12,480 bases of DNA, from contig WAMD01000006.1 of NCBI GenBank assembly GCA_015522495.1, positions 1 through 12,480 on the forward strand. The letters are read 5' to 3'. The notes under the pieces are model-generated. The model worked only from the letters and a program-made list of their open reading frames with translations. It searched no databases and had not been told where the DNA came from. The first letter of the stretch is position 1. Each line of letters begins with the position of its first letter. Of this stretch, positions 6,000-12,480 are shown piece after piece. The position numbers were made by a program, and so were the translations under genes. Source of the DNA: Nanobdellati archaeon (GTDB lineage: Archaea > B1Sed10-29 > WALL01 > WAMD01).

Positions 6000-7721
6000 A
6001 TGGCAAAGGCAAGGTTGGATAGGGCAAGGGAGGAGCTAAAAAAGCTTGGTCTTAAAGAAGTTGATAAGTGGCTATCCAATCTTGGGGAAGACGTGGACGA
6101 CATATTCAAGATTGCTGTAGATCTAGGATTATCCCAAAAAGATATAATCATACTTTCGTATGTTAACAAGATAAAGGATAAAGATGCAAGAAGTCTGATT
6201 CTTAGACTGATAAAGGAAGGCAGAATAAAACCATCACACCTTTACAATAACGGGTATATAATGGCAAGAACATCTAAGGATCTCTTAGAGAGGTTTCTAG
6301 ATTCTGGCATATCTCCTAAGAACATAGTTCCAGTGATCAATGCCATGGGAATTAACAGGGAGTCTGCAGAGAAGGCAATAAAACTATGGAAGGAAGGGTA
6401 TGTACCTGAAGACAAGATAGGGATGGCAGCTGATTTTATATACTCTAGACCTGACTTGCTTACTAAGCTTATGAGGGCAATGAAAGAGAGAGGTATACCA
6501 AAAGAGTATTTTCTTCCAATGTACATGGCGAAAACATACTACGATATTAGCTGGAAGAAGATGGCAGATCTGATACACAAGTACAGCGTTAAACCAGACT
6601 ACCTTTGGAGATGGGTGGATGTATTGGAATCGGATGAGAAGATTGCAACCAGACTACTGGAGGCTGTAAAGGATGGTAAATTAGATGAGAGAGTTGTAGT
6701 TCCACTTGTTAGGAACAAGTTTTTGTTTCACAAGTTGGATGAGATAGGTTTTGATAACCTGGAAGAAAAGGTTAATGAGGCAATAAACAACCGAGCAAAT
6801 GAAAAGCTTGAGGGCTACATAAAGTCAAGAGACTACCCAGGCAGTGAGAAGCTAGTTGAAGAGGAGCAAATCCTGCTAAATAGAAAGGACATTGATAAAG
6901 CAATACAAGCCTTGCGGGACGCTATATCTGCAATGGGCGAGAAGAGGATTCAAACACCCAGTGGCAGCTTACTTGTTCCTGAAAGAGAAGTAATAACAAG
7001 AGATGAAGTTTTGAAGATAGCTAGAAAAAATAAAAACTATGTTAAAGGTCTAGAAAGCATAATCCCTGAAAAGCTGGAATACGCTGGTGCATATAAAATC
7101 ATACAGAAACTCTATGCTTCCAAAGAGTCAAGAATGCCAACTGGGGCATTGGTCAAGACAGCAGTTGGGGCGCCCCTTGAGAGCGACGATTTCTACAAAA
7201 AGGTAAAGACGCTTGTTTTGTATCCAAAGACATCATCTGGCCTAGAGTGGTGGCCGTCTTTAATGCCTGGTTCAATAGGGTATGCAAAGGTATACCCAGT
7301 TGGTAAGACATTGATAGTTTACAATATACAGTCAGAAGTGTTTTCACCTAAATCTATGAGCAACGCTAAGATAAGGAAAAAATTAAAGGAATGGAAGCAT
7401 GTTCTTATGGATGCGGTCGAAGAGTACGCTAGGCGCCATGGATTTGAAAGAGTAGCTGTAACACCAGCTAGGTTCCAGATAAAGAGGTGGAGGTTTAGTC
7501 CAGATGTTATGCATGAGATATACACTGAACTCCCATACTCTAGAGGGTATAAGTTGAAGGAGACAAGACCATATAAAATAGACAATTTAGTGGAAAAAAT
7601 CTTCTGGGTAAAGGAACTTCCATCAGAGGGAAAACCATCTGTCTTAAAGATGTTTCCCCCAGAGCTAGATAGGGTGAAACCTAGAAGAACAAAATCTAGG
7701 ATTAAAAGACCCAAGAAATAG
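6000..7721 (+). CDS. Uncharacterised 573-residue helical protein with IQSE-containing C-terminal domain
   Basis: I do not recognise this protein as a whole. Residues 1-275 are helical and look like a series of short helix pairs (e.g. ISPKNIVPVINAMGINRESAEKAIKLW, 104-130), perhaps an alpha-solenoid. Residues about 285-375 are also helical and charged. The C-terminal region (about 378-540) is mixed alpha/beta: GSIGYAKVYPVGKTLIVYNIQSE (424-446), then a helix with W465 and DAVEEYARRHGFERVAVTP (471-489), then RW (496-497) and LPYSRGYKL. That order (strand ending EIQSD-like, long helix with A..xG, strand ending TP/TG, RW/RY) recalls a domain of phage polyvalent proteins, but this is from memory and weak. 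A basic tail (RRTKSRIKRPKK) ends it. No signal peptide or membrane segment is seen. The start at ATG 6000 is supported by a TATA box 26 bp upstream. Confidence 0.75.
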   Translation: MAKARLDRAREELKKLGLKEVDKWLSNLGEDVDDIFKIAVDLGLSQKDIIILSYVNKIKDKDARSLILRLIKEGRIKPSHLYNNGYIMARTSKDLLERFLDSGISPKNIVPVINAMGINRESAEKAIKLWKEGYVPEDKIGMAADFIYSRPDLLTKLMRAMKERGIPKEYFLPMYMAKTYYDISWKKMADLIHKYSVKPDYLWRWVDVLESDEKIATRLLEAVKDGKLDERVVVPLVRNKFLFHKLDEIGFDNLEEKVNEAINNRANEKLEGYIKSRDYPGSEKLVEEEQILLNRKDIDKAIQALRDAISAMGEKRIQTPSGSLLVPEREVITRDEVLKIARKNKNYVKGLESIIPEKLEYAGAYKIIQKLYASKESRMPTGALVKTAVGAPLESDDFYKKVKTLVLYPKTSSGLEWWPSLMPGSIGYAKVYPVGKTLIVYNIQSEVFSPKSMSNAKIRKKLKEWKHVLMDAVEEYARRHGFERVAVTPARFQIKRWRFSPDVMHEIYTELPYSRGYKLKETRPYKIDNLVEKIFWVKELPSEGKPSVLKMFPPELDRVKPRRTKSRIKRPKK

Positions 7722-7725
7722 AAAA

Positions 7726-7734
7726 ATATTAAAA
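7726..7734 (+). promoter_or_regulatory. TATA-like box before the ParB-like gene
   Basis: ATATTAAAA, in an A-rich stretch directly after the stop of the 573-residue gene, is centred near 7730. It would place a transcript start near 7756, giving a short leader before the ParB-like gene and the valS block. Confidence 0.45.
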
Positions 7735-7774
7735 AAGACTCATCCCTAATTTCTACCTGCTAGATGTGATTGAA

Positions 7775-8173
7775 ATGGAAGGTCTTATTCAGGATTATGA
7801 AGAAAAAAAACTGTTTGAACGGCTAATTGAGTACTACAAAAAGCTGTATCCAGGAGTTGACATAAGCCCCAGTGAGATGACGCTATCACCGAGCGAGCTA
7901 GGGGATATATACTATACCTATCCTGGTATAGAAGAGGAAGCAACTTTTAACGAGAAGGTTGAAAGGGTAAAAAGAGCAATCCCATATGGATACTCGACTC
8001 CCCTCATACTCCTGAAGAAAGGGAATAAACTTATTCTGCTAGACGGCCACAGGAGGCTTAAAGCAGCTTTGGATTTAGGCAGTTCTTGGAAGGCGTTTGT
8101 GATAGTGGTTCCTGAGAACCTATCCCTAGGGATCGAGAAGCTAGTTAAGGGAAAGGCAAAAGAAGTATTTTGA
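7775..8173 (+). CDS. Small ParB/sulfiredoxin-fold domain protein
   Basis: A 132-residue protein. Its C-terminal half carries the ParB N-terminal (Srx-like) domain: STPLILLKKGNKLILLDGHRRLKAALDLG, at about residues 70-98 from this start. LDGHRRLKAAL is the box II motif (GHRRxxAA) used for nucleotide/phosphate binding. The N-terminal 65 residues are acidic and helical, with a tyrosine-rich stretch. No helix-turn-helix DNA-binding domain follows, so it is not a complete segregation ParB; stand-alone Srx-fold proteins include kinases, nucleases and CTP-binding switches, and the role here is unknown. The start is uncertain: GTG 7766 is in frame, but GTGAT at 7766-7770 looks like a ribosome binding site for ATG 7775, preferred here. 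The stop overlaps the Shine-Dalgarno of valS, so the two genes are almost certainly co-transcribed. Confidence 0.8.
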   Translation: MEGLIQDYEEKKLFERLIEYYKKLYPGVDISPSEMTLSPSELGDIYYTYPGIEEEATFNEKVERVKRAIPYGYSTPLILLKKGNKLILLDGHRRLKAALDLGSSWKAFVIVVPENLSLGIEKLVKGKAKEVF

Positions 8174-8178
8174 GGGTG
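8172..8178 (+). promoter_or_regulatory. Shine-Dalgarno site of valS
   Basis: GAGGGTG overlaps the stop codon of the ParB-like gene and lies 6 bases before ATG 8185. It decides the valS start against the in-frame TTG at 8170 and suggests translational coupling. Confidence 0.7.
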
Positions 8179-8184
8179 CTATTT

Positions 8185-10629
8185 ATGCCAAGGTATGACT
8201 TTGAAGAAATAGAAAGAAAGTGGCAGGAAAAATGGCTGGAGGATGGCATATACAAGTTTGACCCAGAGGCGGATGGCGAGGTGTACAGCATAGACAACCC
8301 ACCTAGCTTCACGTCTGGTAGCTTGCACATGGGGCATGCGTTAAACCATTCATGGATAGATTTTATTGCAAGGTACAAGAGGATGAGAGGATATAATGTC
8401 CTGTTTCCTGTCGGTTTTGACTGCCATGGTTTACCAACTGAGCTCAAGGTGGAAAAGGTTTATGGTATTGATAAAAAAGACAGGGATGAGTTTAGGAAAA
8501 AGTGCGAGGAGTGGACAACAGAAGCGATATCTAAAATGAAGGAGCAATATATGAGGCTTGGTTATTCAGCTGATTGGAACGAATACTATGAGACCAGGAT
8601 GCCATGGTACAAAGCCCTAGTTCAATACTCCCTACTTGAGTTCTACAAAAAAGGGTTGATATACAGAAGTGAAGCCCCAGTCCTTTGGTGCCCCAGGTGT
8701 GAGACTGCTTTAGCAAAGGCAGAGGTAGGTTACATACCAAGGAAGAGCAAGTTATGGTACATATCCTTCCCTATTGTTGATAACGGGAAGAAGACTGAAG
8801 AAAAGATAACAATAGCGACTACTAGGCCTGAGCTGATGTTCTCGTGTGTAGCAGTGTTTGTTCACCCAGATGATGACAGGTATAAGAATCTAGTTGGAAA
8901 GAAGGCATTCATACCATATGTGAATAGGGAAGTCCCGATAATGGCAGATGAAGCCGTTGACAAGGAGTTCGGCACTGGTGCTGTTTACCTGTGTACATTT
9001 GGTGACGAAATGGATGTTAAGTGGCAGATGAAATACCATTTACCAGTGTATATAAGTATAGACTACCAAGGCAGGCTTACTGAGCTTGCGGGTGAGTTTG
9101 CAGGTATGAAAGCAGGGGATGGAAGGAAGAAGGTGGCGGAAAAGCTGAAAGATGATGGTTACCTCGTCAAGGTGGAAGACTACGAGCAGAACGTTCTGGT
9201 CCATGCTGAGAGGCATTCATGCATGCATCCTATAGAGCTGCTACCAATACCACAGTGGTTCATAAAGGTAAAAGAGTTTACGGAAGATGTTTCAAAGGCC
9301 TCTGATAATATGAGTTGGTACCCAGATCACATGAAGGAAAGGTTGAAAGCCTGGGCAGACAGCCTAGACTGGGACTGGATTATATCTAGGCAGAGGGTTT
9401 ACGGAACCCCAATACCCTTCTGGTACTGCAAGGACTGTGGGGAGATCATTCCCCCAAAGGAGGAGGACCTGCTAAAATTTAGGTTTGTTGATCCAGCAAA
9501 AGACAAGCCACCTGTTGACAAGTGCCCTAAGTGCGGTTCTACAAACATAGAGGGATCAAAGGATGTATGTGATTGCTGGGTTGATTCTTCCCTAACTCCT
9601 TTAATGGTTGCCCATTGGAAAAAAGATGATAAATTATTCGAAAAGGTATATCCAGTTACACTTAGGCCACAGGGATATGACATAATAAGGACATGGGCTT
9701 TCTATACTATATTCAGAGATTTGATATTGACAGGTAAACCACCGTTCAAAGACGTCGTCGTGAACGGTATGGTTGCTGGTCCTGACGGGAGGAAGATGGA
9801 CAAGTCGTACGGCAACATAATCCCGCCAGAGGAGGTCCTAGATAAATACGGGGCAGATACATTGAGGCAGTGGGCACTAGGGGCCTCCCTGGGTGAGGAC
9901 TACCCGTTTGACTGGAAGCAGATAAAGTATGCAAGCAAGTTCCAGACAAAGCTATGGAACGCCAGTTTCTTTATAGGCAATCACCTTGAGGAATTTGATC
10001 CTAACTCTTCCTTTGACAAGGATAAGCTTAGACCAGCAGATAGATGGATACTCTCTAAAATGGAGTCTGTCATTGCATTATCCACTCAAGCATTAGACAA
10101 GTATGAGTTTGGGAGGGCTTTGAATGCCATACGTGAGTTCTTCTGGCATGATATATGTGATAACTATCTTGAGATGGCCAAGCCCAGATTGTACGGAGAT
10201 AACGAGGATGAAAAGCTGGTTGCAAGGCATGTGATTTACCAGCTGATTTTGAGCAGTGTAAAGATGCTGGCCCCATTCATACCGCACATAACAGAAGAGA
10301 TACATGAGCTTTACCTGAAGCGGTTCACAGGTTTATCTTCAATTCATCTAGCTAGATGGCCAGAGACAAAAGGATTTGCAGACAAGGAGATAGAGAAAAG
10401 CGGGGATATAATAGTTGCAATTACCTCTGCTGTTAGGGGGTTCAAGACTCAAAACAAGATGAGTCAGAAAGAGGAATTGTCTAAACTGGTTGTATACAAC
10501 GGAAGCTCACTTGCGGAATGGGAAACAGACTTAAAGGAAATGTTAAAGATAAATGAAATAGAATTCGCCAAGGGAAGTGGAGACGTTCCTGTTGAAGGAA
10601 CGGATATAACACTAATGATAGAGAAGTAA
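8185..10629 (+). CDS. valS: Valyl-tRNA synthetase
   Basis: Class I synthetase that charges tRNA-Val and hydrolyses misactivated threonine. It has 814 residues from ATG 8185, normal for archaeal ValRS. The HIGH motif is HMGH (48-51) after NPPSFTSGSLHMGHALNH; the KMSKS loop is KMDKS (537-541) in GPDGRKMDKSYGNIIPPEE. The CP1 editing domain is present, with ATTRPE (211-216) and GTGAVYLCTFGDEMDV. Zinc-knuckle cysteine pairs occur at 169/172, 415/418 and 447/450. WDWIISRQRVYGTPIPFW and DCWVDSS are ValRS/IleRS core signatures. The anticodon-binding helical domain runs from about residue 610 to 740, and a short C-terminal domain completes the protein. The assignment to Val rather than Ile or Leu rests on overall pattern and the short C-terminus. 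The start follows the ribosome binding site; an in-frame TTG at 8170 is rejected. The gene sits between the ParB-like and CPBP genes on one probable transcript. Confidence 0.96.
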   Translation: MPRYDFEEIERKWQEKWLEDGIYKFDPEADGEVYSIDNPPSFTSGSLHMGHALNHSWIDFIARYKRMRGYNVLFPVGFDCHGLPTELKVEKVYGIDKKDRDEFRKKCEEWTTEAISKMKEQYMRLGYSADWNEYYETRMPWYKALVQYSLLEFYKKGLIYRSEAPVLWCPRCETALAKAEVGYIPRKSKLWYISFPIVDNGKKTEEKITIATTRPELMFSCVAVFVHPDDDRYKNLVGKKAFIPYVNREVPIMADEAVDKEFGTGAVYLCTFGDEMDVKWQMKYHLPVYISIDYQGRLTELAGEFAGMKAGDGRKKVAEKLKDDGYLVKVEDYEQNVLVHAERHSCMHPIELLPIPQWFIKVKEFTEDVSKASDNMSWYPDHMKERLKAWADSLDWDWIISRQRVYGTPIPFWYCKDCGEIIPPKEEDLLKFRFVDPAKDKPPVDKCPKCGSTNIEGSKDVCDCWVDSSLTPLMVAHWKKDDKLFEKVYPVTLRPQGYDIIRTWAFYTIFRDLILTGKPPFKDVVVNGMVAGPDGRKMDKSYGNIIPPEEVLDKYGADTLRQWALGASLGEDYPFDWKQIKYASKFQTKLWNASFFIGNHLEEFDPNSSFDKDKLRPADRWILSKMESVIALSTQALDKYEFGRALNAIREFFWHDICDNYLEMAKPRLYGDNEDEKLVARHVIYQLILSSVKMLAPFIPHITEEIHELYLKRFTGLSSIHLARWPETKGFADKEIEKSGDIIVAITSAVRGFKTQNKMSQKEELSKLVVYNGSSLAEWETDLKEMLKINEIEFAKGSGDVPVEGTDITLMIEK

Positions 10630-10666
10630 GATAGAAATAGCCAAATGTTCGTTAGTAGTGAATGAT

Positions 10667-11236
10667 ATGATAAGCCTTTGGGAAATGTGGAATTTTGTCA
10701 ATTCCAATCCAATTGGTGTAATACTGGTTGAGATTGCATTTTTGGTGTTTGTTTACTACCTCATCCGCAAAAAGCCAAACTCCGTTTTAAGTGCCTCGTT
10801 GAGCTTTAAAATCGACGATGAATTATACGACATTATACTCCCGATAATCCTGGCACTTGCAATTGAGTCTCCATTTGTAGTTACTAGAAACATTAATATG
10901 AACCCTGTATTGATATCTGTGTTTGGTTTTCTGTTAAGTGTCGTGCTTGCCCCTGTTGCTGAAGAGGTCATGTGGAGAGGGGTGTTCTTTGCAGTGTTTA
11001 TCTGCCTTGTAGATAGATACGTTAAATCAAGATATGTTAGGCATATTTGGTACATTTCATTTGGTTTGATAAATGCAGTGTTCTTTATGCTATTCCATTC
11101 GTTTAAGGGGATAACGATATTCATCGTTGGACTGCTGGCCTGTGGTCTGTACCTGTGGCGTAGGTCTTTAGCGCCCTCGATTGTGTTTCATTTTGTTTCA
11201 AATATGGTGATCTGGGGAGTATTTGTTCTTTCTTAA
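10667..11236 (+). CDS. CPBP family intramembrane metalloprotease (CAAX protease-like)
   Basis: A polytopic membrane protein of 189 residues in the CPBP/Abi family, relatives of eukaryotic Rce1. Numbering from this ATG, the family motifs are AEEVMWRGVFF (98-108, giving EExxxR), LFHS (142-145) and HFVSNMVIW (175-183, giving HxxxN). These are the intramembrane glutamates, histidines and asparagine of the proposed active site. Hydrophobic segments lie at about 10-28, 48-66, 77-96, 98-112, 127-142, 146-160 and 170-188. The substrate is unknown; archaeal and bacterial members are linked to peptide processing, immunity or membrane-protein regulation. The gene begins 37 bp after valS on the same strand and may be part of the same transcript. 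GTG 10658 is an in-frame alternative start; GTGA there could instead be a weak ribosome binding site. Confidence 0.88.
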   Translation: MISLWEMWNFVNSNPIGVILVEIAFLVFVYYLIRKKPNSVLSASLSFKIDDELYDIILPIILALAIESPFVVTRNINMNPVLISVFGFLLSVVLAPVAEEVMWRGVFFAVFICLVDRYVKSRYVRHIWYISFGLINAVFFMLFHSFKGITIFIVGLLACGLYLWRRSLAPSIVFHFVSNMVIWGVFVLS

Positions 11237-11314
11237 TCTGCGACCTCACTATCTGCCAACGCCAATTATGCCAACTGATGTTGTGCTAGTGTGCTGTTAG
11301 AGTTTCTGTACTCG

Positions 11315-11326
11315 TAAATAAATATA
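11315..11326 (+). promoter_or_regulatory. TATA box for phosphoglucose isomerase
   Basis: TAAATAAATATA is centred about 25 bp before ATG 11346. The spacer contains no Shine-Dalgarno adjacent to the ATG, so this looks like a leaderless promoter. The rest of 11237-11345 shows no other element I can name. Confidence 0.6.
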
Positions 11327-11345
11327 ACGTGAGAGTAACATTAAC

Positions 11346-12050
11346 ATGGAAAGACTTTTCATTAATTTCAAGGTTGAAAAGGGCAAGCTTGTTTTCAAAG
11401 GCAAAGGGATAAAACCAGTCCCAAGGATGCCAATCGAAATGAAAGACGTTGTAATGGACCCAGACGGGCTCGAAATCTGGGAAAGGAAAAAGAAACCGCT
11501 TTACCTTATGTATAGGGGGGTTGAAAGACTAGCCGATAAAGAGATTAGAAATGTGTTTAAAGAAAATAGTGTTAGGTATGACCTTACTCTGATTTCTCCT
11601 GGGTTCATAGGCCAGGAGTATGTGAAAACTCACGGTCATTTTCATCCAAGCTCTGGAAAGGGAAGGTATTACTCAGAGGTATACGAAGTCCTATCTGGCC
11701 ATGGAATGATACTTCTTCAGCATAGAAAGATGAGGGACTTTATCGTTTATTATGTGGAAAAAGGAGATTCTGTGTTCATACCTGGGGAATACGGCCATGT
11801 AACCGTGAACTCTGGAAAAAGGCATTTGCTCTTGGCTAATATAGTCATAGATGGATTCAAGTCAGAGTACGGGCCAGTAAAGAGAAAGAGGGGATTTGCA
11901 TACTACGCTTTGGATGGAGATATTTTTATCCCAAACCCAAGGTATAAGGAGTATCCAACGATTGCTATGACATATGGGGAAAGAACGAGGATAGATAAGG
12001 CATTCTTGGAAATGCCAAAGATATACAAAGATTTACTTCTTGGAAAATAA
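11346..12050 (+). CDS. pgiA: Cupin-type (archaeal) phosphoglucose isomerase
   Basis: Interconverts glucose 6-phosphate and fructose 6-phosphate in the cytoplasm, using a metal-bound cupin barrel unrelated to the usual PGI. The 234-residue protein shows THGHFHP (95-101), with His98 and His100 as metal ligands; SEVYEVLSGHGMILLQ (110-125), with Glu111 as the next ligand; and PGEYGHVTVN (146-155), with His151 as the fourth. These match the H-H-E-H ligand set of the Pyrococcus enzyme. The core ends near NPRY (197-200), where the Pyrococcus protein stops; about 34 further residues form a C-terminal extension. The N-terminus is also slightly longer than in Pyrococcus. The start at ATG 11346 is supported by the TATA-like box. 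It serves glycolysis/gluconeogenesis and fructose 6-phosphate supply. It converges with the MazG-like gene with a single base between stops. Confidence 0.93.
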   Translation: MERLFINFKVEKGKLVFKGKGIKPVPRMPIEMKDVVMDPDGLEIWERKKKPLYLMYRGVERLADKEIRNVFKENSVRYDLTLISPGFIGQEYVKTHGHFHPSSGKGRYYSEVYEVLSGHGMILLQHRKMRDFIVYYVEKGDSVFIPGEYGHVTVNSGKRHLLLANIVIDGFKSEYGPVKRKRGFAYYALDGDIFIPNPRYKEYPTIAMTYGERTRIDKAFLEMPKIYKDLLLGK

Positions 12051-12051
12051 T

Positions 12052-12402
12052 TCACTTCCACTTATCCATGTTTTTCCATCCATGGCCTGATGTGGTTTCA
12101 ATGGGATATCTCTTTTCATTATGTTTTAGTTTTTCAAGTATTGCCTCTTCTGGATCAACTCCCAACTCGTAGCACAATGTTAAAGTTAGTATGAGAACGT
12201 CAGCTATCTCATGCCTAAACTTTTCAGGGCTCCTTTTGAATCTTTCTATTATTTCCTCGTCGTTTCTCCATGCCATCAACTCTGCCAGCTCCCCTACTTC
12301 GCCAGTGAGTGCTATGACCAGGTTCCTAGGTGAGTGAAACTGCCTCCAGTCTCTCACGTTGCTAAATTCGTTTACCTTTTCAACTATATCCTTCATGTCC
12401 AT
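12052..12402 (-). CDS. MazG-like nucleotide pyrophosphohydrolase, dCTPase (DCTPP1-like) type
   Basis: An all-alpha NTP pyrophosphohydrolase of 116 residues that cleaves (d)NTPs to the monophosphate and PPi; this subgroup cleans modified or excess dCTP-like nucleotides. Visible are RDWRQFHSPRNL (17-28), the signature of the DCTPP1/RS21-C6 subgroup, then GEVGELAEL (34-42, ExxE giving Glu35 and Glu38) and HEIADVL (64-70, ExxD giving Glu65 and Asp68). These are the Mg-binding residues. KLKHNEKRYP (91-100) is the typical end. A preference for dCTP is inferred from subgroup, not shown. GGTGAT at 12411-12406 is a good ribosome binding site; it is 3 bases from ATG 12402 and 9 from the in-frame ATG 12396, so translation may begin at Met3. 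Confidence 0.92.
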   Translation of the reverse strand: MDMKDIVEKVNEFSNVRDWRQFHSPRNLVIALTGEVGELAELMAWRNDEEIIERFKRSPEKFRHEIADVLILTLTLCYELGVDPEEAILEKLKHNEKRYPIETTSGHGWKNMDKWK

Positions 12403-12405
12403 GGT

Positions 12406-12411
12406 ATCACC
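12406..12411 (-). promoter_or_regulatory. Shine-Dalgarno site of the MazG-like gene
   Basis: Minus-strand GGTGAT is the canonical archaeal anti-16S match. Spacing favours the ATG at 12396 over that at 12402, so the two N-terminal residues may not be translated. Confidence 0.65.
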
Positions 12412-12428
12412 TTACAGCTGTCAAGCCT

Positions 12429-12442
12429 GTTTATTGTTTATT
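12429..12442 (-). promoter_or_regulatory. Possible TATA box for the MazG-like gene
   Basis: The minus strand reads AATAAACAATAAAC. A box centred near 12437 would start transcription close to 12411, right at the ribosome binding site. Low certainty because the stretch is simply A/T-rich. Confidence 0.35.
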
Positions 12443-12450
12443 CCAAAATC

Positions 12451-12460
12451 TTTAAAAAAG
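12451..12460 (+). promoter_or_regulatory. Possible TATA box for a gene beyond the right edge
   Basis: TTTAAAAAAG is centred about 26 bp before the window end. If used, transcription would start at about 12481, divergent from the MazG-like gene. No coding start is visible inside the window. Confidence 0.3.
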
Positions 12461-12480
12461 AGATATGATTTATTTGAAAG

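Noticed and set aside
7319..7714. 131-codon minus-strand open frame
   Set aside because: Lies wholly within the 573-residue gene, with no recognisable domain or upstream signals; a shadow of the coding strand.
7766..8173. Chromosome or plasmid partition system (ParB with ParA)
   Set aside because: The ParB-like protein lacks the helix-turn-helix part, there is no ParA ATPase nearby, and no repeated parS-like inverted repeats were noticed.
10756..11124. 122-codon minus-strand open frame inside the CPBP protease gene
   Set aside because: The plus-strand frame has family motifs (EExxxR, HxxxN); the antisense frame has none.
10667..11236. CPBP protease as bacteriocin-immunity or defence gene
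   Set aside because: No toxin, peptide or defence partner lies beside it; it follows a tRNA synthetase, so an immunity role has no contextual support.

Overview
The window is chromosomal DNA from an archaeon. The evidence is the set of archaeal or archaeal-type families: deoxyhypusine synthase, the archaeal class of S-adenosylmethionine synthetase, the cupin-type (archaeal) phosphoglucose isomerase and an archaeal-looking valyl-tRNA synthetase. Several genes also have an A/T-rich TATA-like box centred about 26 bp before the start codon with no ribosome binding site, which is the archaeal leaderless pattern. The DNA is moderately AT-rich, and arginine is mostly AGA/AGG with frequent ATA isoleucine. 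The lineage cannot be fixed from sequence alone. The many uncharacterised helical proteins would suit a poorly sampled group (DPANN-like or similar), but that is a guess.

Layout. Positions 1-2154 hold deoxyhypusine synthase (its 5' end lies outside the window) followed by SAM synthetase, same strand. Positions 2238-2933 encode a secreted, membrane-anchored protein of unknown function. It converges with two minus-strand genes (3927 down to 2944) that encode basic helical-repeat proteins; these lie in one reading frame and are separated only by two in-frame stops. A divergent promoter region (3928-4066) then leads rightward to a metallo-beta-lactamase-fold hydrolase (4067-4879). That gene converges with a TPR protein on the minus strand (5873-4902). 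A second divergent region (5874-5999) leads to a rightward block: a 573-residue protein of unknown function, a small ParB/sulfiredoxin-fold protein, valyl-tRNA synthetase and a CPBP-type membrane protease (6000-11236). The last three are tightly spaced and probably co-transcribed. Phosphoglucose isomerase (11346-12050) follows from its own promoter and converges, with one base between, on a MazG/dCTPase-like pyrophosphohydrolase (12402-12052). No stretch longer than 300 bases lacks a gene, and I see no tRNA, rRNA, CRISPR array, insertion sequence or long repeat.

How the genes relate. Most recognisable genes are housekeeping: translation (hypusination of aIF5A, Val-tRNA), methyl-group and polyamine supply (SAM), sugar phosphate isomerisation and nucleotide pool cleaning. 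SAM synthetase next to deoxyhypusine synthase makes metabolic sense, because spermidine made from decarboxylated SAM is the aminobutyl donor for hypusine. I found no convincing new multi-gene system. The parts most worth a second look are the split helical-repeat locus at 2944-3927, the 573-residue protein whose C-terminal part resembles a domain of phage polyvalent proteins, and the TPR protein with what looks like a catalytically dead transglutaminase-like domain.
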